Below, in pieces: positions 53,213 to 62,699 of a stretch of 64,000 bases of DNA. The notes under the pieces were generated by a model. It was not told the DNA's origin. It saw only the letters and a list, made by a program, of their open reading frames with translations, and made no database searches. The DNA is taken from assembly GCF_000284335.1 (NCBI RefSeq), contig NC_017096.1, positions 1,054,001 to 1,118,000 on the forward strand, written 5' to 3'. The translations under genes were made by a program, and so were the position numbers. How positions within the stretch are numbered: the stretch's first letter is position 1; every line of letters starts with the position of its first letter. This DNA comes from Caldisericum exile AZM16c01. Its GTDB lineage: Bacteria > Caldisericota > Caldisericia > Caldisericales > Caldisericaceae.

Positions 53213-56200
53213 CTAACTCCTCCTTAACAATTTTTCCAAGATTTATTTTTGTTGTTATTTTTGGTAAGAAAGGTTCTTTAACCTTCTTTTCCTCTTTCTT
53301 AGTAGGTAATACTTTCAAATCTATCGCAAGACCTCTTAAGGTTCTCTGCAATACATTAAATGACTCAGGAATACCGGTCTCAAATATCGTTACACCCTTT
53401 GAAATTGCTTCATAGGCACGTTTTCTACCTTCAAGGTCATCTGATTTAATTGTAAGCATTTCATGAAGAAGGTTTGCTGCACCATAAGCTTCCAATGCCC
53501 AAACTTCCATTTCTCCCAATCTCTGGCCGCCGAATTGTGCCTTACCGCCTACTGGTTGTTGAGTTATAAGCGTATATTTACCAACCGCTCTTGCGTGGAT
53601 TTTGTCCTCTGCAAGGTGATTAAGTTTGAGGAAATACGCTTCACCAACTGTAACTTTATATTCAAACGGTTTCCCAGTTCTTCCATCATAGACTGTCATC
53701 TGTCCAGATTCATCAAGGTTTGCTTTCTTAAGAAGAGATCTAACATCTTTTTCAGACGCACCAATGAATGATGGTGTTACAACCCTAACATTTAAGTTTC
53801 TTGCAGCAATTCCAAGATTTGCTTCGAGAATCTGACCTATATTCATTCTCGAAGGAACACCGAGAGGGCTCACAATAACATCAATAGTTGTGCCATCTTC
53901 AAGGTATGGTAAATCTTCCTCGGGTACAATTTTACTTACAACACCTTTGTTTCCATGCCTTCCTGCAAGTTTATCACCAACGATAATTTTCCTCTTCTTA
54001 GCTACAAAAATCTTTATTAGCTTCAAAGCATTCTTTGTAAGTTCATATCCCTCTTCTCTTGAGAACACCTGAACATCGATAACAACACCACCCTCTCCTG
54101 GTGGAACAACAAATGAACTATTTTTTAGATTGCTATTCCTATTACTCCATAGACTTCTCCAAATTTTTGCCTCGTTTGATTCCTCTTCTTCTGGGAACGG
54201 GGTAACCTTACCAACGAGGACGTCTCCAGGTTTAACCTTCGAACCAACTTTAACTATTCCTCTCTCATCAAGGAAACGCAAAGCCTCTTTTCGAACATCT
54301 CTTATATCAGGTGTAAGTTCCTCAGGTCCCTGCTCTGTCTCGTGCACCTCTACTGTATATTCCTTAATGTGAATGGAAGTTAACCTATCTTCGCTTACAA
54401 GTTTTCTACTAATGACAATAGCATCCTGATAGTTGTAGCCATACCATGAAAGATATGCTATAAGAACATTTATACCAAGTGCCATTTCACCATTTTTGGT
54501 TGCGTATCCATCAGCAAGAGGCATACCTTTTTTGACGATATCACCTTTTTTAACGATAGGCCTTTCGTTTCTACAGGTATCCTGGTTTGTTCTCTCAAAT
54601 TTCCTTAATTTATAGACAACTTCTTCTCTTACTTTGACTTTATTTATACCTGCTTCAGCAAGTTTTCTAAGTTTATCAAGAGTTATAAGTTCGCCTGCTT
54701 TTATAACAACTTCGCCCTTGTCATTTGTATAATCTTTTGCTACAACTCTATCAACAATGTCCTCGTTAATTTTTCCAAGATTAAAGGTTTCAACTTCCTG
54801 AGGAGAATACACAAGAAGGTCGGTTATACCTTTTCCGTAAAGGTCATTGAGAAGTTCTTCTGTAATTTCCTTCTCAAATCTAAGAGTTCTTTTAGTGTTT
54901 GTTAAAGTTCCAAAAAGACTCTTTCCAGTGATATTTTTCCCCAAAGCAGTTAAAGACAAAACAAATACAGGTTTTGTAACAATCTCTCCATTCTCTTCAA
55001 CTTTAATTTCCTTAACTCCACTCTGCTCATAGAGTCTGTTCAATTTTGTATCTGAAATCTTTTGTCCTTCCTCAATTAATGGCTTCCCTTTTTTGTTTAC
55101 AATGGTTTCCCTTGCAATAAGACCAATGATTTCGTCGTTACGCTCTTTTTCAAAGCAATTTGTAATTGAAAATTTTTGGATTTTATCTGCATCAATAATA
55201 GAAATTTGTTCAATTCCGTGTGTTATGAGCTTATCCACAATTTGAGGAGTTATCTTCTCGCCAACAAGTTTATAATAGTCTTCTATTTCTGGCTTAATAT
55301 CAAGAAGAACTATTTCTTTTTGCTTTGCTCTATTTAATAAACTCTGCTTAAGATCAGAAGCTTCCCTATACACGGAAACATCAATGGTTTTTGCGTCATC
55401 TGGCACAATGTGGATTTCGCTTCCATCTACATATGAAACGATTCCGTCATGTTTTGAAAGAGGTAAATTAAGGTCATCAATAGCAACTTTTGGTTCGTAA
55501 CCCGTTGAAACCCTTGGAAGGTCTGGATCTAATAGTGGAACCGCCTGTCGTTGCATGTTGCAACCCATTAATGCTCGGTTTGCATCATCGTGTTCAAGGA
55601 ATGGAATAAGAGATGCAGATGGACTTATGACTTGCTGAGGAGAGACGTCCATAAGTTGAACTAACTCTCTTGAAACAAGTTGAGGAAGAATTTCTCCTGA
55701 TTCAGTCCTCTTTCTTGCAATGACCATTTCTTCGGTAATTTTGCCTTTCTCATCAACTGGTGTATTTGCCTGTGCAATAATATATTTTTCTTCTTCATCT
55801 GCTGTTAAATATACAATTTCGTCTGTAACAATGCCGTCCTTTACGATTCTATAAGGAGTTGTAATAAAACCGTATTCATTTACACTTGCAAACATTGTAG
55901 GTGAATTAATGAGTCCAATATTCTGACCTTCTGGTGTTTCAATAGGACAGATTCTTCCGTAATGTGATGAGTGAACATCTCTTACTTCAATTCCTGCTCT
56001 CTTCCTATGCAAACCACCAGCACCCAATGAGGTTAACCTTCTTTTATGAGTCAACGATGCAAGTGGGTTAATCTCTTCCATAAATTGCGACAACTGGCTT
56101 ACACCAAAAAATTGTCTCAGTTGACCCGTGATTGCCTTATTACTGAAAATGGAAGGAATCGTAATTTCTTCTGGTTTTTTGATTGCAATCGCCTCTTTTG

Positions 56201-57389
56201 CACTCCTCTGAACTTTTAATGCACCTTTCTCAAACTCTTCGGAAATAAGTTCACCTACTGTCCTTACACGTCTATTTGCAAGGCTATCAATGTCGTCCTC
56301 TTTTTCGATACCTTCTCTTACTTTTATTAGATGTTCAATAATATCTACAAAATCATCCTTTGTAAGGATGTGATCATCTCTTTGGACATTAAATTTCTTA
56401 TTAATCTTATATCTTGAAACAGGATAATACTCATTTCTCCGAGGATCCATTAGAATATTGTGGACAAGTTCATCTGCCGCTTCCAATGTGACTCTTTCCT
56501 TTGGATGGAAAATTTTATAAATCTCGACTTTTGCCTCATCAGAATTATTGGTTTTGTCCTTTTTCAAAGTTTGTTCTACCCAATAGTCATAACCTTCCAC
56601 TTTTATATTCGTTCGCAGAATATTTGCTTCACGGAGTTTCTCAAATGACTCCTCACTTAATATTGTCCCTTTTTTGAGAATGACTTTACCTTCAGAACTT
56701 TTAATATCTTCAACGAGTTTCTTACCAATGACAACATCATACGAGAAAGGTGATGTTGTCAATACATCAACAGTCATAGTTTGATAAAACTTCTCAAGGA
56801 TTTCTTCGTTATTCTTAAACCCAATTGCCTTTAAAACTACCGTAACAGGAAGTTTTTTCATCCCTTTTTTAAGCCTGATGTACATTACGTTATCTTTACC
56901 GACTTCCATTTCCATCCAGTTTCCTCTGTCGGGTATAATAGTAACAATATAATTAGTAAAACCACTTTCGACATCTTTTTCAGTTTGGAAATAAATTCCA
57001 GGCGATCTTATTAACTGCTGGACAACAACTCTCTTCTTTCCATTAATGATAAATGTACCATCAGGTAGCATCCTTGGAACGTCTGCAAGAAGTGCTTCCT
57101 GCTCTTTTATTTCTCCCGTATTTTTATAAATCAATCTGAACTTACCCTTTATTGAAACTTCGTAAGTAGTTCCAACCCTAATGCAATCTTCGGGAGTACG
57201 AAGCGGTTCTCCTACTGAATATGAAACAAATTCAACACGTATATTCTTTGTATCTATAGGGAAGACCCTTTTCAGAATTTCCCCTATCCCCTCATTTAAA
57301 AACTTTTCATAGGATGAGATTTGAACACTCAGTAAATTAGGTAAAGGTATACTTAACTTTGTTTTCCTAAGGTCTAAAATTTTATCCAT
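53193..57389 (-). CDS. rpoB: DNA-directed RNA polymerase subunit beta
   Basis: A 1398-residue subunit. The rifampicin-pocket region (GVSQLSQFMEE, THKRRLTSLGAGGL, about 430-460), CPIETPEGQNIGL, and the C-terminal KLNHLAEDKIHARA and QRLGEMEVWALEAYGA are canonical. Two departures stand out: a module in the lobe near residues 219-268, and an extra block of about 260 residues (665-925) just before the KFERTNQDTC segment. The block is made of repeats of the same 45-50-residue module. The second of two adjacent ATGs is favoured as start, given the spacing to AAGGAGG. Confidence 0.97.
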   Translation of the reverse strand: MDKILDLRKTKLSIPLPNLLSVQISSYEKFLNEGIGEILKRVFPIDTKNIRVEFVSYSVGEPLRTPEDCIRVGTTYEVSIKGKFRLIYKNTGEIKEQEALLADVPRMLPDGTFIINGKKRVVVQQLIRSPGIYFQTEKDVESGFTNYIVTIIPDRGNWMEMEVGKDNVMYIRLKKGMKKLPVTVVLKAIGFKNNEEILEKFYQTMTVDVLTTSPFSYDVVIGKKLVEDIKSSEGKVILKKGTILSEESFEKLREANILRTNIKVEGYDYWVEQTLKKDKTNNSDEAKVEIYKIFHPKERVTLEAADELVHNILMDPRRNEYYPVSRYKINKKFNVQRDDHILTKDDFVDIIEHLIKVREGIEKEDDIDSLANRRVRTVGELISEEFEKGALKVQRSAKEAIAIKKPEEITIPSIFSNKAITGQLRQFFGVSQLSQFMEEINPLASLTHKRRLTSLGAGGLHRKRAGIEVRDVHSSHYGRICPIETPEGQNIGLINSPTMFASVNEYGFITTPYRIVKDGIVTDEIVYLTADEEEKYIIAQANTPVDEKGKITEEMVIARKRTESGEILPQLVSRELVQLMDVSPQQVISPSASLIPFLEHDDANRALMGCNMQRQAVPLLDPDLPRVSTGYEPKVAIDDLNLPLSKHDGIVSYVDGSEIHIVPDDAKTIDVSVYREASDLKQSLLNRAKQKEIVLLDIKPEIEDYYKLVGEKITPQIVDKLITHGIEQISIIDADKIQKFSITNCFEKERNDEIIGLIARETIVNKKGKPLIEEGQKISDTKLNRLYEQSGVKEIKVEENGEIVTKPVFVLSLTALGKNITGKSLFGTLTNTKRTLRFEKEITEELLNDLYGKGITDLLVYSPQEVETFNLGKINEDIVDRVVAKDYTNDKGEVVIKAGELITLDKLRKLAEAGINKVKVREEVVYKLRKFERTNQDTCRNERPIVKKGDIVKKGMPLADGYATKNGEMALGINVLIAYLSWYGYNYQDAIVISRKLVSEDRLTSIHIKEYTVEVHETEQGPEELTPDIRDVRKEALRFLDERGIVKVGSKVKPGDVLVGKVTPFPEEEESNEAKIWRSLWSNRNSNLKNSSFVVPPGEGGVVIDVQVFSREEGYELTKNALKLIKIFVAKKRKIIVGDKLAGRHGNKGVVSKIVPEEDLPYLEDGTTIDVIVSPLGVPSRMNIGQILEANLGIAARNLNVRVVTPSFIGASEKDVRSLLKKANLDESGQMTVYDGRTGKPFEYKVTVGEAYFLKLNHLAEDKIHARAVGKYTLITQQPVGGKAQFGGQRLGEMEVWALEAYGAANLLHEMLTIKSDDLEGRKRAYEAISKGVTIFETGIPESFNVLQRTLRGLAIDLKVLPTKKEEKKVKEPFLPKITTKINLGKIVKEELDEGSSN

Positions 57390-57420
57390 CATACCTCCTT
57401 AAGCAAATACGCAATTTGAT

Positions 57421-57448
57421 ATTATACAAAATTTTTGAGTTTAGTCAA
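57421..57448 (-). promoter_or_regulatory. Promoter of the rpoB-EF-G-2-rpoC transcript
   Basis: TTGACT (57443-57448), 16-nt spacer, perfect TATAAT (57421-57426) on the minus strand. The -35 overlaps the moaC stop codon; the 5' leader to rpoB is about 25 nt. Confidence 0.85.
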
Positions 57449-57920
57449 GTTTCTTTTCTCTTCTAAAATTTCCAGATTTCCCCCCTGTCTTTTCTAAAAG
57501 ATAGATTTCTCGTATTTCGATATTCTTGTCAATCGATTTGCACATATCGTAAATTGTAAGTGCAGCAATAGAAACACTTGTAAGTGCCTCCATCTCGGCT
57601 CCTGTTTTTCCTTTTAATTCAACAAAACTTTCAATTTCAATCGATGGAGGTTCATCAATTAATCTAAAAGTCAAATCGGAAAAAGTTAAATTGAGAGGAT
57701 GGCACAAAGGAATTAACTCTGAAGTCTTCTTAGAAGACATAATACCTGCAATTTTCGCAACAGTTAAGACCTCTCCCTTGTGAATTTCTCCTTGTTTTAT
57801 TTTTTCAAGCGTTTCTTTTGAAAGCACAACCTTTGCGAAGGCCCTCGCAGTTCTTAGAGTGTCCTCTTTATCTGTTACATCTACCATGTATGCCTTGCCA
57901 TTTTCATCAAATTGACTCAT
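57441..57920 (-). CDS. moaC: Cyclic pyranopterin monophosphate synthase MoaC
   Basis: A 159-residue enzyme of molybdenum-cofactor synthesis, acting after MoaA to make cyclic pyranopterin monophosphate. MVDVTDKEDTLRTA, AGIMSSKKTSELIPLCHPL (in parts) and GKTGAEMEALTSVSIAALTIYDMCK carry the active-site residues. It lies 2 nt after moaA. No moaD/E or mogA is in the window. Confidence 0.96.
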   Translation of the reverse strand: MSQFDENGKAYMVDVTDKEDTLRTARAFAKVVLSKETLEKIKQGEIHKGEVLTVAKIAGIMSSKKTSELIPLCHPLNLTFSDLTFRLIDEPPSIEIESFVELKGKTGAEMEALTSVSIAALTIYDMCKSIDKNIEIREIYLLEKTGGKSGNFRREKKLD

Positions 57921-57922
57921 AT

Positions 57923-58885
57923 TTATCCTCCCAATTCTCTCATATTTTCAATAAACTCCTTGGACCCAAGCCTAATTTCGCCATGAGCCTCAGGTTTAAC
58001 AAAAACAGCCTCTTCAAATCTCCTCTTCAAAAGTTCAAAATCCCTCTCTTTAACTGCATCTTTTATATCAACATTTATACCTGAAAAAAGGCACGGATAA
58101 ATTTTATATGTTGAAGTTAATCTCAATCTGTTGCAAGACGTGCAAAAGTGTTGGCTTACCGACGTAATAAAGCCAATCCTTCCTTTGAATCCATCAATTC
58201 GGTAGTAGAAAGCAACCTCGTGACTTACATCTTCAATCTTTGTAAGGGTGTATTCCTTCTCAAGAATTTTGAGTGCTTCTTTGTAGCCCATAAAATGCCT
58301 TTCGAAAAATGAATTCCCTTTCACTGGCATAAGTTCAATAAATCTTACAATAATATCGTTATCCTTTGCAAGGTTGGAAATTGGTATTAGATCTTCCTCG
58401 TTAATTCCCTTTAAGAGTACCGTATTAATTTTTAGAGGCGTTAAACCAACATTTATTGCTTCCTTAATGCCAAGAATAACGTCGTCAAGTTTGTTAACGG
58501 TGGTAATTTTTAAAAATACATCATTTCTTAATGAATCAAGACTTATATTTACTCTTGTCAAATTTGCTTTCTTTAAATCATACGCAATATCTTTGAGTCT
58601 ATATGCATTAGTTGTGAGAACCACCTCATCAAAGCCTATCAGTTTTGAAGTTCTTACTATATCAACAATATCATTACGTAATAGCGGTTCGCCACCTGTA
58701 ATTCTCACTTTTCTGAAACCTAAGGAATATACACCCTTCAAAATAAATTCAATATCTGAAAGACTGGGCTCCTTTGCAATTTCATCATCTTTATAGGAAG
58801 TGCAATAGGCACACCTAAAATTACACCTCTCAGTTACGGAAAATCTAAGATAAGTAATCTCCCTTCCAAACCTATCCCTAAGCAA
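57923..58885 (-). CDS. moaA: GTP 3',8-cyclase MoaA (radical SAM)
   Basis: A 320-residue radical-SAM enzyme that rearranges GTP in the first step of molybdopterin synthesis. The N-terminal cluster motif is CNFRCAYC (C21, C25, C28), with RITGGEPLLR for SAM. The C-terminal cluster is CTSC followed by PCLFSG, and the protein ends in the conserved Gly-Gly. The start is a TTG with GGAGGTG upstream, overlapping the end of the EndoQ-like gene by 8 nt. Confidence 0.96.
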   Translation of the reverse strand: MLRDRFGREITYLRFSVTERCNFRCAYCTSYKDDEIAKEPSLSDIEFILKGVYSLGFRKVRITGGEPLLRNDIVDIVRTSKLIGFDEVVLTTNAYRLKDIAYDLKKANLTRVNISLDSLRNDVFLKITTVNKLDDVILGIKEAINVGLTPLKINTVLLKGINEEDLIPISNLAKDNDIIVRFIELMPVKGNSFFERHFMGYKEALKILEKEYTLTKIEDVSHEVAFYYRIDGFKGRIGFITSVSQHFCTSCNRLRLTSTYKIYPCLFSGINVDIKDAVKERDFELLKRRFEEAVFVKPEAHGEIRLGSKEFIENMRELGG

Positions 58886-60035
58886 CCTTCACCTCCCAAT
58901 CACCATATACACCATCATAGCCATATTCAAAATTTAATAAACCATTTCTAATGTGCTCTAAATATCGCAAGGTCTTATCATTAACGAAGAGTGCAACATC
59001 ATTAAGATCTGAAAAAAGTACAACATTTAACTCATTCCCAAATTCGGATATAAGTGTAAGATAAATTTTTCCCTGTTCGCTTTTCTTATACGTCCTGTTT
59101 AAGATTTCCTCAAGCGGAATAAAATAAAAATACTTCAAAGTGGATACATTGTTTTGGGGAGTTTTTCCTAATTCTTCAACCCTATGAAGAACACCTTTTG
59201 TAAGGTATTTGCCGCATACAGGACAAATCGAAACCGAAAAGTCATTTGTCTTGTATTTGCACTTTCTGTGCCCATCGAGATAATATTTCCCAAGTTGAGG
59301 AAAATTTTCTATGGTAAAATTATTCGAAACATCTTTCAAATTTTCAAATAATTCGTAAAATCCGCTTGCCTTTTTTGTCGCAGTTGCCTCTCTTCCAATA
59401 TGTGTAGGCGAATGTGAATCTGAACTTGATAAGATAGGATACATCCTGAGTTCGGAAACAGAATAAACCATCTTTGGATCAGCACTTAATCCTGTTTCAA
59501 TAAATAAGTTATCTATAAAATCTGTCTCGAAAATTTCCTTTAAACTTTCGAAATTGTTAGAAGAGCCCAAAGCACCATAATGAGGTGTAAAAATATGTGC
59601 CAAAATAATTGGAACAGATGGATTTATGTTCTTAAGGATCCTTACAAATTCTTTTGGTGTAACTTTTATGTTGGGACGTGCAATAATTTCAAAGTTCGAA
59701 AATTTTTTAAATGCTTTTTCAAATTCTTCAACGTCCTTTATTGTAGGAAAGGCAAGTACAACATGAAAACTCTTCTTTCTATCTCTTTCAAAAGTAAGAT
59801 TTACTTCTCCTGTAAGAATAAAAGGAAAATCTCCAAAATAATAGAAACCATTTTCAAAGGAAAGATTCTTACTAATTTGTTCCTTCCATTTTGGAAGAAA
59901 AATATCTCCCGTCCCTAAAATTGTAACCCCCTTAACTTTTGCATACTCAACCATATGCGGAATATCCATAAAACGGCTTGAAGGAATACTAAAAAAAGAA
60001 TGCAAATGGTAATCCAAAATATCTATTTCTTGCAT
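58878..60035 (-). CDS. EndoQ-like PHP-domain endonuclease
   Basis: A 385-residue protein. The N-terminal PHP domain has the metal-binding DYHLHS (H10, H12) and, near residue 206, SSSDSHSPTHIGR. A zinc-finger-like segment follows (GHRKC at 255-259, CPVC at 271-274), then KGVLHRVEELG. That combination matches endonuclease Q of Thermococcales and the bacterial YqxK-type proteins, which nick DNA 5' of deaminated bases (uracil, hypoxanthine) and abasic sites. Other PHP phosphoesterases lack the C-terminal finger and HRVEEL motif. It overlaps the glycosyltransferase gene by 13 nt and moaA by 8 nt. A repair role in a thermophile, where deamination is fast, is plausible. Confidence 0.8.
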   Translation of the reverse strand: MQEIDILDYHLHSFFSIPSSRFMDIPHMVEYAKVKGVTILGTGDIFLPKWKEQISKNLSFENGFYYFGDFPFILTGEVNLTFERDRKKSFHVVLAFPTIKDVEEFEKAFKKFSNFEIIARPNIKVTPKEFVRILKNINPSVPIILAHIFTPHYGALGSSNNFESLKEIFETDFIDNLFIETGLSADPKMVYSVSELRMYPILSSSDSHSPTHIGREATATKKASGFYELFENLKDVSNNFTIENFPQLGKYYLDGHRKCKYKTNDFSVSICPVCGKYLTKGVLHRVEELGKTPQNNVSTLKYFYFIPLEEILNRTYKKSEQGKIYLTLISEFGNELNVVLFSDLNDVALFVNDKTLRYLEHIRNGLLNFEYGYDGVYGDWEVKVA

Positions 60036-60694
60036 CTATAAAAAACAAGCCTTAAGGTAACAAATAAAAATTTTAAAGGGTCAATAATCTGATTAATCTT
60101 ACTTTTTGCTCTTTCCGTATATATTGTATTAATTTCAACAAAGCCAATTTTAAACCCGCACTTCGCTGCCTTTATTAGCATTTCTGTGTCAAGTTGGTAT
60201 CTCTTAGTCTCGAAGGTAATCTTTTTAACGACGTCTGTCCTAAGAACTCTATAACCTGACTGGCTATCAAGAATTTTAGTATGGCAAATAAGACTTACAA
60301 GAAACGAAGAAAAACTATTTGCAAAAATTCTTAAAGGAGGCATAACTAAAGGAGAAAATTTTCTTGCACCAACAACAATATCGTATCCCTCGCTAAGCTT
60401 ATTCATGAGTTTCGGAAGTTCGTTAGGGTCATGCTGACCATCTGCATCAAGAAGAGCAATCGTGTCAAAACCGTTATCGATCGCGTATTTAAACCCTATT
60501 TTTAAGGCATCTGCCTTCCCAAGATTCACCTCATTTCTTATAACAAATGCCCCTGCGCTTTCTGCAACAGATTTTGTATCATCAACTGATCCATCGTCAA
60601 TAACCAGAACAAAATCAACGTATTGTTTTGTTTTGATTATTACATCCTTTATATTATGTGCTTCATCTTTTGCTGGAATTATTGCAATTAACAT
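60023..60694 (-). CDS. Family 2 glycosyltransferase (DPM1/DolP-mannosyltransferase-like)
   Basis: A 223-residue GT-A enzyme: AIIPAKDEAHNI at the start, VIDDGSVDDT (31-40), the metal-binding LLDADGQHDP (81-90) and GARKF. The GYRVLRTDVV segment and the ETKRYQLDTEMLI motif are those of polyprenol-phosphate sugar transferases. No membrane helices are evident beyond a hydrophobic C-terminal patch. It may load a sugar onto a lipid carrier for envelope glycans. The start overlaps the acyltransferase gene by 7 nt. Confidence 0.88.
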   Translation of the reverse strand: MLIAIIPAKDEAHNIKDVIIKTKQYVDFVLVIDDGSVDDTKSVAESAGAFVIRNEVNLGKADALKIGFKYAIDNGFDTIALLDADGQHDPNELPKLMNKLSEGYDIVVGARKFSPLVMPPLRIFANSFSSFLVSLICHTKILDSQSGYRVLRTDVVKKITFETKRYQLDTEMLIKAAKCGFKIGFVEINTIYTERAKSKINQIIDPLKFLFVTLRLVFYRCKK

Positions 60695-61542
60695 GAATAC
60701 TCCTTAAAGTAGTCAAAGAAATGAAACCACTGAGTAGGAAATTTTTTTACAAATTCTTCAAGTGTACTTGCAAACTTTGAAACATACTGTTTTGAAAATT
60801 CAGTCTCGGAAATGTCAAAAGGAATATCAAATTCTTTGGAAAAATATACTCTATAACCACCTTTTTCACGAATAAGAGTAGCGAAAACACTTTTAGCTTT
60901 TGTTCTATATGCAAGAACCGAAGCACCTTTGGGAAACGTTACATGCCTCCCAAAAAACTCCATACAGATTCCGTCCTTATTAATATCTCTATCACTTACA
61001 ATTGTTGCAATGTCTCCTGATTTTACTCCCTTATATGCACCTAAAAATCCACCCTGAAAAGGATGCACTATTACGTTAAACCTCTTGCGCAATTCTTCGT
61101 AAAATTTTTCAACATCACTTTCTTGCTGCGGAAGGCCAATACCATGAGCTTTAAAACCAAGAGAACCTACAAGAACCCCTGCAACTTCCCAATTTCCGAG
61201 ATGTGCTGTAGGGATTACAAGTCCATTACTACCTTTGAGTTCTTTCAATTTGTTATAAACACTTTCCTCTGGTGTGAGTATTTTTATTTTATCAAAGCCC
61301 TTCACAACCACGACAAAATAATCTGCAATGTTAAGTGCAAAGTTCACATAAAAGCCAATACCGAGTGAGTATAATGCAAAACCGCTTTTATTCGTTATTA
61401 TCCTAAGATTATTTAAGACATAGGTTCTCTTTTTATCAAACCAAGATGAAAAAAAGCCTAAAAGTCGTGCGGTAAAATAAACGCATGGTAAAGGCATAAT
61501 TTTAACATAATATTTCCCAAGCTTATACCAGAATGAAAGCAT
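60688..61542 (-). CDS. LpxL/PatA-like lipid acyltransferase
   Basis: A 284-residue member of the lipid A biosynthesis acyltransferase superfamily. The HX4E active site is HLGNWE (114-119), preceded by a hydrophobic N-terminus (about 15-35), and FPKGASVLAYRTKA is a further family signature. Members acylate lipid A precursors or mannosyl-glycolipids (PatA). Neighbouring a glycosyltransferase, it more likely acylates a glycolipid, but no other lipid A genes are visible to decide. The ATG at 61542 is preferred; a TTG five codons upstream overlaps the Nudix gene. Confidence 0.85.
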   Translation of the reverse strand: MLSFWYKLGKYYVKIMPLPCVYFTARLLGFFSSWFDKKRTYVLNNLRIITNKSGFALYSLGIGFYVNFALNIADYFVVVVKGFDKIKILTPEESVYNKLKELKGSNGLVIPTAHLGNWEVAGVLVGSLGFKAHGIGLPQQESDVEKFYEELRKRFNVIVHPFQGGFLGAYKGVKSGDIATIVSDRDINKDGICMEFFGRHVTFPKGASVLAYRTKAKSVFATLIREKGGYRVYFSKEFDIPFDISETEFSKQYVSKFASTLEEFVKKFPTQWFHFFDYFKEYSC

Positions 61543-61546
61543 AACT

Positions 61547-62071
61547 TTATTCCCCAAACTTATTTCTAAACCAAAGCAACCCTACGATTGTTTTGCCGTC
61601 AATTATTTTTCCTTTATCAAGCAAATTAAACGTTTCACTTTTGGGAACCAGCAAATAATTAACTTCCTCTCCTTCATCTAAATTTATAAGTCCAATTTCA
61701 AAACTATCGGCATAAAAAAGATACAGTTTTTCATCAACAAATCCGGGAGAAGGATAAAATTCGTAAACAAATGTAAGATTTTTTGGAATAAATCCAGTTT
61801 CTTCTTCAAGTTCTCTTCTTGCACACTCAATAGGTGATTCCTTATCTTCAATCCTTCCTGCAGGAAACTCAAGAATAAAATCTTCTAATGTTGGTCTAAA
61901 CTGTTTAACAAATATAAAATTACCTTCATAAAAAGGGACAACGACAGAAGCATTTCCTCCATAAGTTACGACTTCTCTTACCCACGTGCTTCCATCTGTA
62001 TTTTCAACTTCTTTCTCGACAATAGAAAGCAATTTTCCCTTAAATACAGTTTTTCTCCTTAAAACCTTCAT
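61547..62071 (-). CDS. Nudix hydrolase, ADP-ribose pyrophosphatase-like
   Basis: A 174-residue protein with a complete Nudix box at about residues 72-94 (G, then E after five, REL, EEETGF). The upstream QFRP and EFPAG motifs are those of the ADP-ribose/ADP-sugar pyrophosphatase subgroup. It probably hydrolyses ADP-ribose to AMP and ribose 5-phosphate. It lies 7 nt after the ATPase D-subunit gene. Confidence 0.88.
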   Translation of the reverse strand: MKVLRRKTVFKGKLLSIVEKEVENTDGSTWVREVVTYGGNASVVVPFYEGNFIFVKQFRPTLEDFILEFPAGRIEDKESPIECARRELEEETGFIPKNLTFVYEFYPSPGFVDEKLYLFYADSFEIGLINLDEGEEVNYLLVPKSETFNLLDKGKIIDGKTIVGLLWFRNKFGE

Positions 62072-62078
62072 TATTCGG

Positions 62079-62699
62079 TTAATGTCCTCGGATGATATCT
62101 TTAATCTTCAGAAGCCTTGAAATGTTCTCCCGATCCATCTCCTCCAATTTGCCCTCAATAAACTTTATTGTTTCCTCAAGATTTGGGATCATTACGTACT
62201 CAAGGGCATTTACTCTTCTTCTTACCTTTGCAACCTCAAGTGCAATGGAATATAGTTCCTGTTCAATAGAAGCAAGTTCAATAATTCTTTCTATGAGTTT
62301 GAGAATTTCAAGAAACGTATAATCAAGCATCACTGGTGTTAAAGAATAAGGATACGCAATAGGCGAACCACTTGTTTTTTCTAAAAATGTTGGATATTTA
62401 ACATTCATTACATTCACAAGTTTATAGGATAAATCAATCTTAAAATTACTCCCTTCTAAAAGGGAGTCGAGGACTTCTTCGTTTATATCCTGGGTAGAAA
62501 TTTCAAACTTTTTTAATGCAAGAACAAATTTTTCGTCGAAATCTTTCCTCAATTCAACATATCTTTTGGACACATCGAGGAAATTTTTCATCAAACCTTC
62601 AAGTTTGTCTTTTAAAAGTTTATGTCCTCTTTTAGCAAGAACAAGCCTCTCCTTTAAACGGAGAAGCTCCATTCTTGTTGGATTTACATTAAGAAGCAT
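62079..62699 (-). CDS. atpD: A/V-type ATPase subunit D
   Basis: A 206-residue, mostly helical protein. The N-terminal [27 protein letters not shown] is the family hallmark, and the C-terminal coiled coil ([18 protein letters not shown]) forms the central rotor shaft. It starts 11 nt inside the end of the B-subunit gene. The A/V type is common in archaea and in some anaerobic bacteria. Confidence 0.94.
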   Translation of the reverse strand: MLLNVNPTRMELLRLKERLVLAKRGHKLLKDKLEGLMKNFLDVSKRYVELRKDFDEKFVLALKKFEISTQDINEEVLDSLLEGSNFKIDLSYKLVNVMNVKYPTFLEKTSGSPIAYPYSLTPVMLDYTFLEILKLIERIIELASIEQELYSIALEVAKVRRRVNALEYVMIPNLEETIKFIEGKLEEMDRENISRLLKIKDIIRGH

